In this document: positions 1 to 8,835 of the stretch, in pieces
Position numbering within the stretch: the stretch's first letter is position 1
Layout: each line of letters starts with the position of its first letter
Assembly: GCA_964637165.1 (NCBI GenBank)
Contig: CAZWVI010000006.1
Span: 1-64,000 of the forward strand
Direction of reading: 5' to 3'
Origin: CAZWVI01 sp964637165
Lineage (GTDB): Bacteria > Planctomycetota > UBA1135
DNA: 64,000 nt
The notes under the pieces: generated by a model
Told to the model about the DNA's origin: nothing
Databases searched by the model: none
The model's input: only the letters and a program-made list of their open reading frames with translations
Program-made: the position numbers and the translations under genes

Positions 1-30
1 CTATTCCAATTTTCTTTTTTTGGGTCTTTA

Positions 31-56
31 TGACCCAATATTTGGGGTCAGAGTCT
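31..56. repeat. REP-like hairpin repeat, right half-unit at the window edge
   Basis: This 26-bp unit begins TGACCCA and ends GGGGTCAGAGTCT. It matches the right ends of the two complete elements at 26643-26818 and 36309-36487. Its inner part (GACCCA, five bases, TGGGGTC) can form a short hairpin. GACCCA at 32-37 can also pair with TGGGTC at 21-26, giving two competing hairpins just upstream of the peptidase gene. The matching left end would lie outside the window. Confidence 0.7.
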
Positions 57-70
57 AGACTTAGCGGTCC

Positions 71-1816
71 ATGTTTTCTGTTCTCCTAATCGCATTCGCC
101 CCACTCCTCCAAACCCCGGCAGCTCCCACCTGGCCCACCACTGGTCTTGCCAAGGACGACCCCGTCTGCTCAGCAATCCTAGTCGAGGCCGAGAATGGCA
201 ATCAGGTCATGCAGCATTTGAGTGAATTGGTTGATGGAATTGGCCCTCGCCTCACCTCGTCCACCAATCTCACCGAGGCTGTCCACTGGGCAGGCGACCG
301 CTTCCGTGACTTTGGAATTCCCAATGTTCGACATGAAGAATGGGGCGAGTTTCCGGTCGGCTTTGACCGTCGAGTTATGCGCGGCCGAGTGGTACAACCA
401 CAAAAGTTTCCGCTCACCCTGGCCACCAACGCCTGGGCACCTGGCACCGATGGAATTGAACGCGGCCCGCTCCTTGCCGTCCCCAAAAATGAAGAAGAAT
501 TACTTTCCGCAACTGGGAAGTACAAAAATTCATGGGTACTCATAACCGGCACGAAATCCCCACGCTGGAATTCTGACAGTGACAGTTTCCGCGCCACTTT
601 GGGACGGTTCTTTGATGAAGAAGGGATTTATGGGACCATTAAAACTGCCCGTAACGAACTAGTCCTAACCGGCGGTCGTCAAAATATTGACCCAGAAAAT
701 TTACCCACTCGAACCTCAATCACCGTCCCACGAGAGCAAGGGCGCCAATTCTCTCAATGGTTGGAATCGGGGGAAAAGGTCGAACTTGAATTCGATCTCG
801 ACTACCATTTCATCCCCGGCCCCATCCCCCAATACAACGTCATTGCCGAAATTCCCGGCACCGACAAAGCTGACGAAATCGTAATCATGGGCGGGCACCT
901 CGACTCTTGGGACGGAGCAACCGGCACCAACGACAACGGAACTGGAACCGCAACAACTATGGAAGCGGCCCGCTTACTTGCCGCGGCCCTCCGTGAGACC
1001 GGCCAACAACCACGTCGCACAATTCGCTTCATGCTCTGGAGTGGCGAAGAACAAGGTCTCTTGGGGTCCCGCGCCTACATCGAACAGCACCCAGAAGAAA
1101 TGGAGCAAATATCCGCTGTGCTCGTGCACGACGGCGGCACGAACTACCTCTCCGGAATAAACGCCACCCCACTATTAATGCCCATCATGGAAGAGGTTTT
1201 GGAACCAATTGATCGCATGGTGGTTGCTTACGAAGATGACGAAATCAAATTCCGCATCAAATCAGTTCAATCACTACCACTCGGCATTGGCTCGGACCAC
1301 GATTCATACTTACGCAAGGGTGTCCCCGGTTTCTTTTGGAATCAAGCCGGTGAATCGAATTACACCTACGTGCACCACACTCAACATGACACCTTCGGTA
1401 ATGCAATCGCAAAATACCAAGAGCACTCTGCAAAAGTCATCGCTATGACTGCCTGGCGACTTGCAAACACTGAACAGATGTTGCCGCGCGAGGACTTGCT
1501 CTCAAGTAAGGACAACAACCGCGGTGCGCGCAATCGGCGACTACTTGGAGTTTTTCTCTCCGACAACGGATTGGATGTTACAGAAGTTGTAACTGGTGGC
1601 TTGGCCGCTCAAGCAGGAATCAAAGTCGGTGATATATTCGCAAAACTAGGCGGCCAAGCATTGGAAACGCGGGGAGACTTACGTCGCGCCGCACGCGTTG
1701 ATGAAGACATCAAAGTTATAGTAATCAAACGCGAAGAAAAACTATTCCAAAGCACCTTCAATTGGGACAAGAAAACTGCAACCAAACTCGAAGCTCTAAC
1801 AGCTACCGACAAATAA
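71..1816 (+). CDS. Secreted M28-family zinc aminopeptidase with C-terminal PDZ domain
   Basis: A 581-residue exported metallopeptidase expected to remove N-terminal residues from peptides outside the cytoplasm. A short hydrophobic signal peptide ends near residues 15-18. A PA-type insert lies before the catalytic domain. The M28 two-zinc site is visible: H276 and D278 in GGHLDSWD, D288 in NDNGTG, the catalytic E326-E327 pair in SGEEQG, D354 in VHDGG and a histidine in YVHHTQHD (436 or 439). Residues about 490-555 form a PDZ domain (GVFLSDNG ... AAQAGIKVGD) that may bind peptide ends. No Shine-Dalgarno sequence precedes the ATG, which lies 15 bp after a REP-like repeat. The next gene starts 17 bp downstream and may be cotranscribed. 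Substrate specificity is not readable from the sequence. Confidence 0.9.
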   Translation: MFSVLLIAFAPLLQTPAAPTWPTTGLAKDDPVCSAILVEAENGNQVMQHLSELVDGIGPRLTSSTNLTEAVHWAGDRFRDFGIPNVRHEEWGEFPVGFDRRVMRGRVVQPQKFPLTLATNAWAPGTDGIERGPLLAVPKNEEELLSATGKYKNSWVLITGTKSPRWNSDSDSFRATLGRFFDEEGIYGTIKTARNELVLTGGRQNIDPENLPTRTSITVPREQGRQFSQWLESGEKVELEFDLDYHFIPGPIPQYNVIAEIPGTDKADEIVIMGGHLDSWDGATGTNDNGTGTATTMEAARLLAAALRETGQQPRRTIRFMLWSGEEQGLLGSRAYIEQHPEEMEQISAVLVHDGGTNYLSGINATPLLMPIMEEVLEPIDRMVVAYEDDEIKFRIKSVQSLPLGIGSDHDSYLRKGVPGFFWNQAGESNYTYVHHTQHDTFGNAIAKYQEHSAKVIAMTAWRLANTEQMLPREDLLSSKDNNRGARNRRLLGVFLSDNGLDVTEVVTGGLAAQAGIKVGDIFAKLGGQALETRGDLRRAARVDEDIKVIVIKREEKLFQSTFNWDKKTATKLEALTATDK

Positions 1817-1832
1817 GCAGCACTGCAAATCT

Positions 1833-3644
1833 TTGTTAGTGAACAACTCCAAACGTTCATCGACCTTACTACTCTGGGCCGGCAACATTCTGCTCGGGGT
1901 ACTACTGAGCCTTAGTTTTCTCGGTCGAGTAAGTCCTGCCGATTCCGCATCAGTGGCCGTATTCGGCGTCCTGGGCCTTGTTTCAAGCATTGGCATCCTC
2001 TCACTTGCACCAGGCTTTGTTAGCATATTAATCAACCGCACAACCAAGCCGCCACTTAGACATTGGTTCCTTTCAGCAGTTTGGACCCTGTCAATTTGGG
2101 TGCTTTTTATCGACACGCGACTGCACGGCTTTTATGGATTCCACATAAACGCAACCGTTATGGGCGCCTTGTTCACACCAGGAATTGACGAGTCAGTCAG
2201 CATCGGCTGGACCGAGGTCTTACCACTTATTTTTCTTGCTTGCTCATTGCTCCCCGCCCAAGCCTGGTTCGCCGCACGAAAAATCGGCCGCAATGAAAGG
2301 CGTTGGTCACGAGTTATCATCATCGGATCATTATTTAGTTTTGGTGTTTTACAATTCTGGGAAGCCGGCGTTCCGAATGAAGCGCGTGGCCCAATTGCTG
2401 AACGCATCGACGCCGCACCGGTACAACTAAACCGCGAACCATTAAGCCAACTTGTTGAAGACATTCGTCAACGCAAGCTTGGCAAATTAGTAACGCCAGC
2501 AATACCCACTGACAAAGCACTACCTAACATATTAGTGTTAGTACTCGACTGTTTGCGGGCCGACGCAATCGACTCTGATAGCGCTCCGCACTTAACTAAA
2601 ATACGCACTCAAAGCCGCGACTTCACTAACCACTTGAGCGGTGGAAATTGGACCCAACACGGAATCTTTAGCTTGATTTATGGGATTCATGGATCCTACT
2701 GGAAGCCCGCGCTAAGTTCGCAAAGCCCACCGCCGCTTATTAGCGCGCTTAAAAACGCCAATTACCAGTTCCGCATTTCAGCCGCCGCAGCCCAAACCTT
2801 CCCCGCCTTTCGTTCCACCTGCTGGGTTGAAATTCAAGATAGTGTCTTCGACAACTTTCCTGGCCGTACTCCTGACCAACGTGACCGCCAGGGCGCCGAA
2901 GCCTTTGCCAAGTGGCTTGAAACTCGCGAAACAGAACAGCCATTCTTTGGTTTTTTCTTATTAGACGCGACTCATCAAGCCTACAGTTTTCCTCCTGAAG
3001 AAGCAGTCTTCACTCCTTACGAGGAAAACATTCGATATATCCCAATCTCTTTTGGTACCGACGAAGAACAACGGCAACTTATTAAAACTCGTTATCGCAA
3101 TTCAATTCATTACGCCGACTCAATTGTTGCTTCAATCCTTGCCTCTTTAGCGGCCAATGATTTAGACGAGAACACCATCGTGATAATAACCGGCGACCAT
3201 GGCGAAGAATTTTGGGAACATGAAATTTGGGGCCACGCAACTAATTTCAGCCAGGAACAAGTAGCCGTGCCCTTACTAATAAGTGGGCCAGGCATAACCC
3301 CCGGACAAGTAAGTGCGCCAACATCTCACGTTGACATTGCACCAAGCCTGTTAGAACTTCTTGGAGTGGACGCACAATTGCGCGCCAGTTATTCACTTGG
3401 CGAGAGCCTATTCGCCCCGCTGGAGAATCGCGTAAGAGTAAGCGCGGGCTGGCAAGGCTTAGGTATTAGACTCGACGATCAAACTTTGTTTTTACCAACT
3501 CCGGAGGGTGGGCGTGCTGCCAGCTATGACTTAGACTGGAACCGCATCAGTCACACCAATAAAAGTTTTTCGGAACACACCGCAGCGTTGCAAAAAGTTC
3601 TTGAAGAATGCTCTAGATTTTTAGAGCCAATCAAAAACGATTAA
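1833..3644 (+). CDS. YejM/LapC (PbgA)-like inner-membrane sulfatase-fold protein
   Basis: A 603-residue protein with about five transmembrane segments in residues 10-180 and a periplasmic alkaline-phosphatase/sulfatase-fold domain from about 228. The segment GGNWTQHGIFSLIYG followed by GSYW closely resembles the same region of Escherichia coli YejM/PbgA. T274 occupies the nucleophile position, so this is not a Cys/Ser formylglycine sulfatase. Metal-binding features include LVLDCLRAD (D239) and IITGDHGEEF. In E. coli the family senses lipopolysaccharide and tunes its synthesis; here an outer-membrane lipid or envelope role is inferred. The start is TTG at 1833, 16 bp after the peptidase stop. 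The stop overlaps the convergent ABC-F gene by 4 bp (TTAA). Confidence 0.82.
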   Translation: MLVNNSKRSSTLLLWAGNILLGVLLSLSFLGRVSPADSASVAVFGVLGLVSSIGILSLAPGFVSILINRTTKPPLRHWFLSAVWTLSIWVLFIDTRLHGFYGFHINATVMGALFTPGIDESVSIGWTEVLPLIFLACSLLPAQAWFAARKIGRNERRWSRVIIIGSLFSFGVLQFWEAGVPNEARGPIAERIDAAPVQLNREPLSQLVEDIRQRKLGKLVTPAIPTDKALPNILVLVLDCLRADAIDSDSAPHLTKIRTQSRDFTNHLSGGNWTQHGIFSLIYGIHGSYWKPALSSQSPPPLISALKNANYQFRISAAAAQTFPAFRSTCWVEIQDSVFDNFPGRTPDQRDRQGAEAFAKWLETRETEQPFFGFFLLDATHQAYSFPPEEAVFTPYEENIRYIPISFGTDEEQRQLIKTRYRNSIHYADSIVASILASLAANDLDENTIVIITGDHGEEFWEHEIWGHATNFSQEQVAVPLLISGPGITPGQVSAPTSHVDIAPSLLELLGVDAQLRASYSLGESLFAPLENRVRVSAGWQGLGIRLDDQTLFLPTPEGGRAASYDLDWNRISHTNKSFSEHTAALQKVLEECSRFLEPIKND

Positions 3645-5272
3645 TTTCTAGTTGGCGCACCCGGTGCATCGTGGCCACTCAACTCAACATAGTTGTTATA
3701 GCCGCCATAATAAATAGTCCCCTCTCCATCTTCGATTACCATAACCGTAGACCCTAAGGCTTGCATGAAATGGCGGTCGTGACTTACGAATAATAAGGTT
3801 CCCGTATACGAAGATAAAGCGTCGAGCAATGCTTGCTTTGCATCAATGTCTAAGTGGTTAGTCGGCTCATCTAAAACCAAAAAGTTAGGCGGATGAAACA
3901 GCATACTAGCCAGAACCAAACGCGCCTTCTCCCCACCAGACAAGTTTTTGGTGGTTTTCTCCATGTCGTGCTCTTCAAAACCAAAGGCCGCCAAACACTT
4001 ACGCAGCGCACCAATTGATTCAGCTGGAAACTTGCCGGACATGGTCTGCCAGACGGTTGCCTCGGGGTGCAGCAATTCGGTGGAATGTTGCGCGAAATAG
4101 CCAACATCCAGCCCTACGCCGCGTTTTAGCTTTCCGCAGTCGGCCTCCAATTCACCTAATACCAACTTCAAAAAAGTAGTCTTTCCAGCACCGTTAATTC
4201 CCAGCACCGCCCACCTTTCACCGCGGCGAATGTGTGCATCTATTGATGTATAAACAATGTTATCACCAAAAGCCTTACCCATTTCTTCACAAACAAAAAT
4301 GTCATCGCCAGAACGCGCGACATCAGGAATTTTAAACCGCACGCGTTTTCGTCGGGAACGTGGCGCTTCAAGTTTGTCCAACTTTTCAAGTCGTTTTAAA
4401 CGCGACTGCGCGGCACTTGCTTTACGCGCCTTCGCGCGAAAAGTATTAATCCACTTCATCTCGCGATCGATATGCGCTTGCTGGCGTTCAAAAGCTGCAT
4501 TGCGTTGGCCATCTTCAAGTTCCCGTTGCTCTAAGTAAAAAGAATAGTCGCCAGGAAAAACCCGCAATTGACCTTCGTCAATTTCAACGATGCGAGTTAC
4601 TACACGATTCATGAATTCATGGTCGTGACAAGTCATAATTACCGTGCCGCGATAATTCCTAATGAATTCTTCAAGCCAAATAATCGACTCAATGTCTAAG
4701 TGGTTGGTTGGTTCATCCAACAATAAAATTTGCGGTTGTTGAATCAAAATTCCGGCCAAGGCAACCCGCATTTTCCAACCACCCGAAAGTTCCTCCACAT
4801 CTTGCGCCATCCGCTCGGGAGAGAAACCTAATCCGGCCAGACACTCTTTGGCACGCGCCTCAATCTCATAGCCACCCAAGGTTTGATATTCGGTTTGTAA
4901 GCCAGAATATTTGGCCATCAACTTATCCAAATCCCCCGAGAACTCAGGGTCGCCCATGTCGTGTTCCATCGATTCGAGCAATTCGCGCAACTCATGCACT
5001 CGGCCGGCTTCGCGCACCGACTGCTCAACTGCGTCACACCCGCTCATTTCGCCAACGCGTTGATCGAAATACCCAATTCGCACCCCGTTTGGCACAGAAA
5101 CATTGACGTTTTCACATATTTCTTGCCCAGTAATCAAGCGAAATAAGGTGGTCTTACCGGAGCCATTAGGCCCAATCAGACCAACCTTCCAATTATCCTC
5201 CACTTTAAGTGAGGCATCTTGGAAGATGATTTGTGAACCGTAGCGGTAATCGAGACTTTCAACCGTAATCAT
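3641..5272 (-). CDS. ABC-F family ATPase (ribosome-associated type)
   Basis: A soluble protein with two ABC ATPase domains and no membrane segment, the hallmark of ABC-F factors that act on the ribosome (translation elongation or antibiotic-protection types). Walker A motifs are GPNGSGKTT and GINGAGKTT. Signature sequences are ELSGGWKMR and NLSGGEKAR. Both halves contain LLDEPTNHLDI-type Walker B/D-loop sequences, and a charged linker rich in Arg and Lys separates the domains. The ATG at 5272 (MITVESLDYRYG) is preferred over one 13 codons upstream because family proteins start at this beta strand. Transcription is divergent from eno, with 81 bp between starts. The exact ABC-F subfamily is not resolved. 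Confidence 0.9.
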   Translation of the reverse strand: MITVESLDYRYGSQIIFQDASLKVEDNWKVGLIGPNGSGKTTLFRLITGQEICENVNVSVPNGVRIGYFDQRVGEMSGCDAVEQSVREAGRVHELRELLESMEHDMGDPEFSGDLDKLMAKYSGLQTEYQTLGGYEIEARAKECLAGLGFSPERMAQDVEELSGGWKMRVALAGILIQQPQILLLDEPTNHLDIESIIWLEEFIRNYRGTVIMTCHDHEFMNRVVTRIVEIDEGQLRVFPGDYSFYLEQRELEDGQRNAAFERQQAHIDREMKWINTFRAKARKASAAQSRLKRLEKLDKLEAPRSRRKRVRFKIPDVARSGDDIFVCEEMGKAFGDNIVYTSIDAHIRRGERWAVLGINGAGKTTFLKLVLGELEADCGKLKRGVGLDVGYFAQHSTELLHPEATVWQTMSGKFPAESIGALRKCLAAFGFEEHDMEKTTKNLSGGEKARLVLASMLFHPPNFLVLDEPTNHLDIDAKQALLDALSSYTGTLLFVSHDRHFMQALGSTVMVIEDGEGTIYYGGYNNYVELSGHDAPGAPTRN

Positions 5273-5313
5273 TAGTGGTAGTTTGCAATGGGAAGCCGTG
5301 TATTCTCGCACAA

Positions 5314-5341
5314 TTTGAGGCTAAGATGAAGCCCCGATAAT
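5314..5341 (+). promoter_or_regulatory. Possible sigma70-type promoter for eno
   Basis: TTTGAG (5314-5319) and GATAAT (5336-5341) are separated by 16 bp. They lie directly upstream of the eno ATG at 5354, so the transcript would have a leader of only a few bases. This is by-eye matching in an 81-bp divergent gap; no Shine-Dalgarno sequence is present, which fits a near-leaderless message. Confidence 0.35.
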
Positions 5342-5353
5342 TACTGACCTACC

Positions 5354-6615
<1,262 letters not shown>

Positions 6616-6619
<4 letters not shown>

Positions 6620-6912
6620 GCCACAGCCGCACTAATGCCCGTGCCCGCCTAATTGAGGCGGCTCTGTGGTTAGTAGCAATCGGTGTAGCCCTGACTTTGT
6701 TAATTCCGGCGGCCTATCAATTGCACGCCGCCAACCAAGACGAAGTAGCCGAAGGACAACAAACTCGCGCCAAGGAGCAAGAACTCCGAAAAGCTGAGCA
6801 AGAACTTGAATGGTTGGTAAACGATCCGTTAACCGACCAAAGAATTAGCGATACACAAGGTGTGCGGCAACGTAAGCAAAATGCCACTGGCGCACCCACC
6901 CCTACCGAATGA
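6616..6912 (+). CDS. FtsB/DivIC-like septum formation protein
   Basis: A 98-residue protein with one transmembrane helix (about residues 10-32, LIEAALWLVAIGVALTLLIP) followed by an extracytoplasmic charged coiled coil. This is the size and layout of FtsB/DivIC, which joins FtsL and FtsQ in the divisome. Sequence similarity is weak, so the call rests on topology, coiled coil and position after eno, a conserved eno-ftsB neighbourhood in many bacteria. The GTG at 6616 is chosen because it overlaps the eno stop (GTGA); an in-frame ATG 14 codons upstream lies inside eno. The stop overlaps the moxR start (ATGA). Confidence 0.62.
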
Positions 6913-7955
6913 ACAACACCCCACCTATCCCTGACACCGAAGCCGCGGCTTGGTTTGCCGATGCATTTGCTCGACTTCGTGAGCAAACCGCCCGCGTGGT
7001 GGTTGGCCAAGATGAAGTTATCGAACAATTAATGTTGGCGGTTGCCGCGCGTGGACATGCCGTTCTTGTTGGTGTACCTGGACTAGCCAAAACTTTAATG
7101 GTTTCGACTTTCGCCAAAGCCTTGGACTTAGATTTTGGGCGCATTCAATTTACCCCCGACTTGATGCCCGCCGACATTACCGGCGCGGAAGTTTTACACG
7201 CAGACCCTACCACCGGCGAACGTCAATTTAAATTTCAGACCGGCCCGATATTCACCAACATATTGTTGGCCGATGAAATAAATCGCACGCCGCCAAAAAC
7301 CCAGGCGGCATTGCTCGAATCAATGCAAGAGCGCCAAGTTAGTGCGGCTGGTGAATGTCACTCATTGCCTAACCCATTCTTTGTGTTGGCAACTCAAAAC
7401 CCACTCGAACAGGAAGGCACTTATCCACTTCCTGAAGCTGCACTTGACCGCTTTTTATTCCTGATTAAAGTGGACTATCCAAGCCTTAGTGAGGAAGCAG
7501 AAATTTTGCGGCGCACCACCGGCATTGATGCGACCGAAGTTGAACCGATTCTCGACGCGGAAAGTTTATTACGTCTGCAAGAACTGGTGCGGAGTTTGCC
7601 AGCCGCTGACTCTGTCTTGGAATACGCGGTTGCACTAGCGCGCGCTTCGCGACCTGAAGACATTAGCGCACCAGAATTTATTCGCAAATGGATAATATGG
7701 GGCGCAGGGCCTCGCGCTTCGCAGGGCATGGTTTTAGCCGGCAAAGCTCGAGCTCTTCTACAAGGCCGCCTGCATTTATCAATCGATGACATTAAAGCAG
7801 TCGCCCCGACGGTATTGCGCCATCGAATTCAAACCAACTTCGCCGCCGAGGCCGAAGGGATTGACTCTGACTCAGTGGTTGCGCGGTTACTAAAGGAAAT
7901 CGCCAGTCACCCAACCACGCTGGACGGCGACCGTGCAGCGGGCATCGGATCCTAA
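6909..7955 (+). CDS. MoxR-family AAA+ ATPase
   Basis: A 348-residue cytoplasmic AAA+ protein of the MoxR/RavA class. These are thought to act as chaperones that help assemble or insert metal into partners carrying VWA domains. Visible motifs are Walker A GVPGLAKT (55-62), Walker B LLADEIN (119-125), sensor ATQNP (161-165) and the family hallmark EGTYPLPEAALDRF (169-182). It starts with a 4-bp overlap on the ftsB-like gene. It overlaps the DUF58 gene by 23 bp, so the two are probably translationally coupled. DUF58 and VWA proteins directly downstream are the expected clients. Confidence 0.94.
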   Translation: MNNTPPIPDTEAAAWFADAFARLREQTARVVVGQDEVIEQLMLAVAARGHAVLVGVPGLAKTLMVSTFAKALDLDFGRIQFTPDLMPADITGAEVLHADPTTGERQFKFQTGPIFTNILLADEINRTPPKTQAALLESMQERQVSAAGECHSLPNPFFVLATQNPLEQEGTYPLPEAALDRFLFLIKVDYPSLSEEAEILRRTTGIDATEVEPILDAESLLRLQELVRSLPAADSVLEYAVALARASRPEDISAPEFIRKWIIWGAGPRASQGMVLAGKARALLQGRLHLSIDDIKAVAPTVLRHRIQTNFAAEAEGIDSDSVVARLLKEIASHPTTLDGDRAAGIGS

Positions 7956-8835
7956 ACTTTTAGCTCGCCTGGCGCGGCTTGAATTGCGCGCCAGAACTGC
8001 GGTCGAGGGATTGGCCGGAGGTCGCCACTCATCTTTTATGCGTGGTTCGGGAACAACTTTTGCCGAACATCGCGAATATGTGCCTGGTGATGAAATCCGT
8101 CATATAGATTGGCGTTTAGCGGCCCGTAGTGATCGCCATTTCGTGCGCCGTTATGAAGAAGAAACATCTTTAACTGGGTGGTTAGTGGTTGATCTTTCAG
8201 CGTCAATGCAATTCACCAGTTTGGATTGGAGCAAAGCCGACTACGCTAAGTGGTTAGCGGCAAGTGTGGCGCGTTTATTGTGCATGCAAGGTGATAGTTG
8301 GGGACTTGGAATCGCCAACGGTGGACAGATTGAACATTGGCTCAGCGCTCACGGCGGCGATCGGCATTTTCAAGACTGCATAAGCTTGTTGGAAAATTAT
8401 CAAGCTAACGGAGAAGGTGAGCCCGCCAGCAGTTTGGCCGCGGCCGGTGCGCGCATGGACCGCCGCGGTTTAGTTATTTGGATTTCAGATTGCCTTGGCG
8501 ATGAAGCCCAAGCAATTAATAGCGCCGCACAAATTCGCCGCGCCGGACACGACATGTTGACCTTGCGGGTTTTAGACCCCGCTGAAGTTAATTTTCCGTA
8601 CGGTCAATCAACGCGCTTTGACGGGCTTGAATCAGCAGACCAACTACTGCTCGATCCGCGGGCAATTCGCGAGGCCTATCTAGCCGAGTTCAATAAACAT
8701 GGCGCACATCTACGTCAAGGCCTGCGCGGGCTAGGTTGCGATTTTAAACGATTGGAAACCGACCAAGCACTTGATGCCGGCTTAGTTGAATTTTTAGCGC
8801 GACGCACTGCGCGATTGAGGAGAAGTAAACGGTGA
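7933..8835 (+). CDS. DUF58 domain protein (MoxR partner)
   Basis: A 300-residue protein of the DUF58 family, almost always encoded next to MoxR. The conserved block REYVPGDEIRHIDWRLAAR followed by VRRYEEE is intact. A VWA-like fold follows, with DLSASMQF (DxSxS, a possible metal-ion-dependent adhesion site). No transmembrane segment is evident, so a soluble or peripheral protein is likely. The GTG start at 7933 is inside the 3' end of moxR; the stop overlaps the next start (GTGA). The molecular function of DUF58 is unknown; a scaffold between MoxR and the membrane VWA proteins is inferred. Confidence 0.9.
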   Translation: MQRASDPKLLARLARLELRARTAVEGLAGGRHSSFMRGSGTTFAEHREYVPGDEIRHIDWRLAARSDRHFVRRYEEETSLTGWLVVDLSASMQFTSLDWSKADYAKWLAASVARLLCMQGDSWGLGIANGGQIEHWLSAHGGDRHFQDCISLLENYQANGEGEPASSLAAAGARMDRRGLVIWISDCLGDEAQAINSAAQIRRAGHDMLTLRVLDPAEVNFPYGQSTRFDGLESADQLLLDPRAIREAYLAEFNKHGAHLRQGLRGLGCDFKRLETDQALDAGLVEFLARRTARLRRSKR

